DNA of 7,808 nucleotides from Nitrospirae bacterium RIFCSPLOW2_12_42_9 (GTDB taxonomy: Bacteria; Nitrospirota; 9FT-COMBO-42-15; HDB-SIOI813), in NCBI GenBank assembly GCA_001805205.1, contig MHER01000107.1:1-7808 (forward strand), written 5' to 3'. How positions within the stretch are numbered: position 1 is the first letter of the stretch; the number at the start of each line of letters is the position of its first letter. The notes beneath the pieces are model-generated. The model was not told where the DNA came from. It saw only the letters and a list, made by a program, of their open reading frames with translations, and made no database searches. The position numbers were made by a program, and so were the translations under genes. This document shows, one piece after another, positions 5,805-7,808 of the stretch.

Positions 5805-6722
5805 ATGTGGAAGATTAAGACATCTCTTCAAATACCGCGTTCACATCCCGCTACTTTATCCCACAAAGGGAAGATTTATGTCTTTGGAGGAGGCGGCCCA
5901 AACTTCCTGAGTCTTGATTCCGTTGAGATATATGACCCCGTAAGTGATGCATGGTCATGGGGGAGGCCAATGCCTACGCAGCGATCAGGTGCTGTGGCAG
6001 CAATTGTAAATAACAGGATTTATGTTATAGGCGGTGGTTATAAGAAGCCGGACGGCAAGTTTAAATTCCTTACAACAGTTGAGATTTATGATCCTGAGAG
6101 GGATAACTGGGAGACAGGACCTGACATGCTTATGCCGCATGACTATCCCGGAGTTGCTGTATCAGGCAGGCATATTTATATAATGGGTGGTCATCATCCT
6201 GATGCAACAGAGGGGGGGCCTTCAAAAGACCCCGGGTTTAGTTTCTGTGAGGTGTTAGATATCAGCAAAGGAAGATGGGCTGAGATTGCCTCTTTGCCTG
6301 TTCCCAGGTTTGCCCTCAAAGGGGCTGTGCTTGATGAGAAGATAATCGTTACCGGCGGAGTAGCATTTACAGGGAAGAGTCTTAAGGAGTATGACCTTAT
6401 TGATATATATAATCCTTCAGGGAATGTCTGGGAAAAGGAAGATGGTTTATCCCTCCCGTGGCCTGCTGCCGGACATGGTGTGTGCATACATAAAGGATGT
6501 CTGTATATATTCGGGGGATATAGCACAGAAGGGATTAATACGAGGGTTACATGTTATAATCCTTTGTCAAAGTTATGGATCCCCCTTCCTCCAATAGATA
6601 AACCGCGAGCTGCAATGGGGGTTGTATCTATTTCAGACAGAGAGATTTATCTTATTGGCGGCTGGGAGGTTGATGGCAGGACAGTTATGGATACTGTAAT
6701 TTCCTATCAGGTTGATGAATAA
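5805..6722 (+). CDS. Kelch-repeat six-bladed beta-propeller protein
   Basis: This 305-residue protein consists almost wholly of kelch repeats. Six blades show the pattern of a hydrophobic strand, Gly-Gly, then a Tyr-Asp/Asn-Pro turn and Trp: GG near 28, 77, 128, 184, 237 and 285; EIYDP at 41-45 and 93-97; IYNP at 201-204; Trp at 50, 102, 158, 209 and 258. The last blade lacks its outer strand and the N-terminal MWKIKTSLQIPRSHPA very likely closes it, giving a complete six-bladed ring. There is no signal peptide or membrane segment, so it should be cytoplasmic. Kelch rings usually bind other proteins, though some are sugar oxidases or sialate mutarotases (NanM). No catalytic motif is recognisable and the partner is unknown. 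It is transcribed away from ygfZ. Confidence 0.85.
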   Translation: MWKIKTSLQIPRSHPATLSHKGKIYVFGGGGPNFLSLDSVEIYDPVSDAWSWGRPMPTQRSGAVAAIVNNRIYVIGGGYKKPDGKFKFLTTVEIYDPERDNWETGPDMLMPHDYPGVAVSGRHIYIMGGHHPDATEGGPSKDPGFSFCEVLDISKGRWAEIASLPVPRFALKGAVLDEKIIVTGGVAFTGKSLKEYDLIDIYNPSGNVWEKEDGLSLPWPAAGHGVCIHKGCLYIFGGYSTEGINTRVTCYNPLSKLWIPLPPIDKPRAAMGVVSISDREIYLIGGWEVDGRTVMDTVISYQVDE

Positions 6723-6840
6723 TCCCTTGGTGATTGGCGCGGCCCACCGATTGAGGAACGTTTATAAAAATAGCAGCAAGATTGCGAATGCCATTAAAAC
6801 TGCTATTGCCCATTCTCCAAAACTTCTTTTAACTGCATAA
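6715..6840 (+). CDS. Possible small 41-residue protein, unproven
   Basis: A 41-codon frame starts at an ATG inside the last codons of the kelch gene (ATGAATAA overlap, 8 nt) and runs to TAA at 6838. The translation begins MNNPLVIGAAHRLRNVYK and ends HSPKLLLTA; it is basic, with a short hydrophobic end. The stop/start overlap would suit translational coupling. I recognise no family and there is no Shine-Dalgarno site. It occupies most of the 162-nt gap between the kelch gene and the next frame; nothing else is clear in that gap. It may be chance. Confidence 0.2.
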   Translation: MNNPLVIGAAHRLRNVYKNSSKIANAIKTAIAHSPKLLLTA

Positions 6841-6843
6841 GCG

Positions 6844-6868
6844 AGATTGAGGCAAGGTTAAAACAAAA
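6844..6868 (+). repeat. 25-bp imperfect direct repeat, copy 1
   Basis: Matches 7313-7337 at 22 of 25 positions, including 16 identical bases, CAAGGTTAAAACAAAA (6853-6868). The copies lie 469 bp apart and bracket the 141-codon AlbA-family remnant. Confidence 0.6.
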
Positions 6869-6884
6869 CATTAAACTGAGATTT

Positions 6885-7310
6885 ATGTTTCAGGAGAATG
6901 AGATAACGCCTTTTGAGGATAAGATCAATAAAGATGCAACATGGGACAACATATCAAAGGAAAAGATCCGGAACTTCCTGAAAGAGGTGGACATCAGCAT
7001 GCGTAAAATAGTCCCCCCTGACATCATGACAAGCCTGAATACGATTGTCTTTGAACGGCCTGTGGAACGGGTCGGAGAAAAGGGCGGAGAAAAAGTCGGT
7101 GTAAAGGTCGGAGAAAAATTGACTGCAAACAGGAAAAAAATAATAGACCTTATGATCCAAAACAAAACCATATCTGCCAAGCAATTATCTGAGTTGGTGG
7201 AGATCTCCCAAAGAAAGATAGAGGAAAACATTTCCTGGTTAAAAGAAAAGGGTTATGTTAAACGCATTGGTCCCGACAAAGGCGGGCATTGGGAGATAGT
7301 TAATGCTTAA
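6885..7310 (+). CDS. AlbA/RecG-like ATP-binding regulator, C-terminal remnant
   Basis: This 141-residue frame resembles pieces of the large (about 400-500 aa) AlbA-domain/RecG-like transcriptional regulator family. Residues about 8-36 (TPFEDKINKDATWDNISKEKIRN...) look like the linker after the AlbA domain. Residues about 55-141 look like the family C-terminus: a VGEK tetrapeptide repeat (63-78) and a winged helix (about 79-138, ISAKQLSELVEISQRKIEENI) ending in RIGPDKGGHWEIV. The N-terminal AlbA domain and the HATPase-like domain between these pieces are missing, which suggests deletion with the frame kept. No good ribosome binding site precedes the ATG; the frame is open further upstream to a stop at 6795, without an ATG. 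Whether it is expressed is unknown; a stand-alone DNA-binding relic is possible. Confidence 0.6.
   Translation: MFQENEITPFEDKINKDATWDNISKEKIRNFLKEVDISMRKIVPPDIMTSLNTIVFERPVERVGEKGGEKVGVKVGEKLTANRKKIIDLMIQNKTISAKQLSELVEISQRKIEENISWLKEKGYVKRIGPDKGGHWEIVNA
7071..7118 (+). repeat. Four 12-bp coding repeats (VGEK tetrapeptides)
   Basis: Four in-frame 12-bp units encode VGEK, GGEK, VGVK and VGEK. Such VGEK runs are common in the linker before the winged helix of AlbA/RecG-like regulators and vary in copy number between relatives, probably through slippage. Confidence 0.8.
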
Positions 7311-7312
7311 CA

Positions 7313-7337
7313 AGATTGGACCAAGGTTAAAACAAAA
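7313..7337 (+). repeat. 25-bp imperfect direct repeat, copy 2
   Basis: Second copy of the repeat at 6844-6868, in the 61-nt gap between the AlbA-family remnant and the DUF262 gene. Both copies can be read as Arg-Leu-Lys-Gln-Asn in the frame of the gene that follows. Confidence 0.6.
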
Positions 7338-7359
7338 TAATGAAACATCTGATTCAGAC

Positions 7360-7364
7360 GGAGG
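7360..7364 (+). promoter_or_regulatory. Ribosome binding site of the DUF262 gene
   Basis: GGAGG lies 7 nt before the ATG at 7372, with in-frame TGA and TAA codons immediately upstream of that ATG, so the start is well fixed. Confidence 0.7.
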
Positions 7365-7371
7365 ATGATAA

Positions 7372-7758
7372 ATGGACGAAATTATAGAAGCCAGAAAAGC
7401 TAAAAAAGGTCAAATTGAAAGTGGTAAGCTCTTTGTTAAGGATGTTTTCAGTAACTTGTGGTTTAGAATTCCTGAATATCAACGTTCCTATGTATGGGGA
7501 GAGGATCAGATTAGTGAGCTTATTGATGATATTACCTTTGCTGCTAGTAATCATCCCGAAAATGAATATTTTTTAGGTTCTATGGTTCTTCAAAAGAAAT
7601 ACTTAGAAACTCATCATAAAGGAAATACAATCAGATATGAGGAACATGATTTATTGGACGGCCAACAACGTTTAACGACGCTGCTATTGATGTTAGCCGT
7701 GATAAGAGACATTACGAAAGACAATGACTTACTTGGCATGGATCGGCAAGGAGAATAA
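7372..7758 (+). CDS. DUF262 (GmrS-like) protein, truncated
   Basis: This 128-residue frame is the N-terminal end of a DUF262 protein, the GmrS part of GmrSD-type modification-dependent restriction enzymes. Diagnostic motifs are FRIPEYQRSYVW (31-42), EYFLGSMVL (65-73) and LLDGQQRLTT (94-103) with the DGQQR nucleotide-handling motif. Full-length relatives usually have about 550-700 residues and often a C-terminal DUF1524 HNH nuclease. Here the family pattern ends near ITKDNDL (114-120); eight unrelated residues and a stop follow. The downstream 50 bases show no continuation in another frame that I recognise. G+C is about 35% by hand count over 7381-7740, lower than the atp genes, consistent with acquired DNA. 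Alone it is unlikely to restrict DNA. Confidence 0.8.
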   Translation: MDEIIEARKAKKGQIESGKLFVKDVFSNLWFRIPEYQRSYVWGEDQISELIDDITFAASNHPENEYFLGSMVLQKKYLETHHKGNTIRYEEHDLLDGQQRLTTLLLMLAVIRDITKDNDLLGMDRQGE

Positions 7759-7759
7759 G

Positions 7760-7786
7760 CCGAGGTTGGAGCATGCTCCATATCGG
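7760..7786. repeat. Imperfect inverted repeat at the right edge
   Basis: A perfect 14-bp palindrome TGGAGCATGCTCCA (7767-7780) is flanked by CCGA (7760-7763) and TCGG (7783-7786), giving a 4+5 bp stem with a small internal loop and a CATG tip. No U-tract follows, so it is not a standard terminator. It could be the end of a mobile or dispersed repeat that replaced the rest of the DUF262 gene. The identity is not established. Confidence 0.5.
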
Positions 7787-7808
7787 GATTTCGGAGACAG
7801 AGGGCTAA

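Noticed and set aside
6194..6526. 110-codon minus-strand frame within the kelch gene
   Set aside because: Shadow of the kelch repeats on the other strand; low-complexity translation and no start signals.
6727..6752. Possible hairpin TTGGTG...CACCGA after the kelch gene as a terminator
   Set aside because: The stem has a G-U pair and a 3-nt bulge and no T-tract follows, so it does not meet the pattern of an intrinsic terminator.
6890..7231. Minus-strand frame of 113 codons rich in SPTFSP repeats
   Set aside because: The repeats are the reverse complement of the VGEK coding repeats, and the plus-strand frame has clear family resemblance.
7303..7368. 21-residue frame (MLNKIGPRLKQN...) overlapping the stop of the AlbA-family remnant
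   Set aside because: Very short, with no recognisable family; it consists mostly of the direct-repeat copy. It may act as a coupling leader, but nothing supports that.
1..7808. tRNA, rRNA or CRISPR array
   Set aside because: I saw no cloverleaf with a T-loop GTTCRA core, no rRNA-like stretch and no regularly spaced repeats in either strand.

Overview
The window holds the first eight genes of an F1Fo ATP synthase operon on the minus strand (1-4496). Upstream of it lies a ygfZ/gcvT-family gene on the same strand, and a kelch-repeat protein gene is transcribed divergently from that. The right-hand end (about 6723-7808) looks like accessory DNA made of broken, defence-like gene pieces. The source is a bacterium with moderate G+C; hand counts of single lines give about 50% in atpA and 49% at 5941-6060. 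Gene order and protein character resemble Nitrospirota or deltaproteobacterial relatives. That placement is an impression, not the result of a search.

ATP synthase block, read 5' to 3' on the minus strand: atpZ, atpI, atpB (a), atpE (c), atpF (b), atpH (delta), atpA (alpha), and the first 48 codons of atpG (gamma), which runs off the left edge. Spacing is tight: an 8-nt overlap for atpZ/atpI, a 1-nt TAATG overlap for atpA/atpG, and gaps of 6-43 nt elsewhere. A TTGACA-N17-TAAAGT promoter lies in front of atpZ, followed by a short AU-rich hairpin leader and an AGGTGAGG ribosome binding site. The products are the membrane rotor/stator (a, b, c), the delta stalk link, the catalytic-head alpha subunit and two small membrane assembly or cation-handling proteins. 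Only one b-type gene is present. The c subunit carries the proton-type EALTIY motif but an unusual half-alanine helix-1 motif.

Middle region: ygfZ (minus) and the kelch gene (plus) diverge from a 112-bp intergenic region. Each has a good sigma70-like promoter whose -10 box lies so close to the start codon that both transcripts should be leaderless or nearly so. A 7-bp-arm dyad sits between the two promoters, and a TTGACGTCAA palindrome overlaps the ygfZ -35 box. The YgfZ-like protein keeps the KGCYxGQE signature and has lost the catalytic Asp of aminomethyltransferases, so a role in Fe-S protein maintenance is more likely than glycine cleavage. The kelch protein is a complete six-bladed propeller without a signal peptide.

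Right end: a 141-aa protein appears to be an internally deleted remnant of the large AlbA/RecG-like ATP-binding transcriptional regulator family (VGEK repeats plus C-terminal winged helix). It is flanked by a 25-bp imperfect direct repeat. It is followed by an AT-rich (about 35% G+C) DUF262/GmrS-type gene that stops after its DGQQR motif, at about a fifth to a quarter of normal length. The last 70 bases contain a strong palindrome and do not resemble DUF262. I see no complete novel system. The most checkable items are the paired leaderless divergent promoters, the c-ring motif, and the decayed defence-like cassette.
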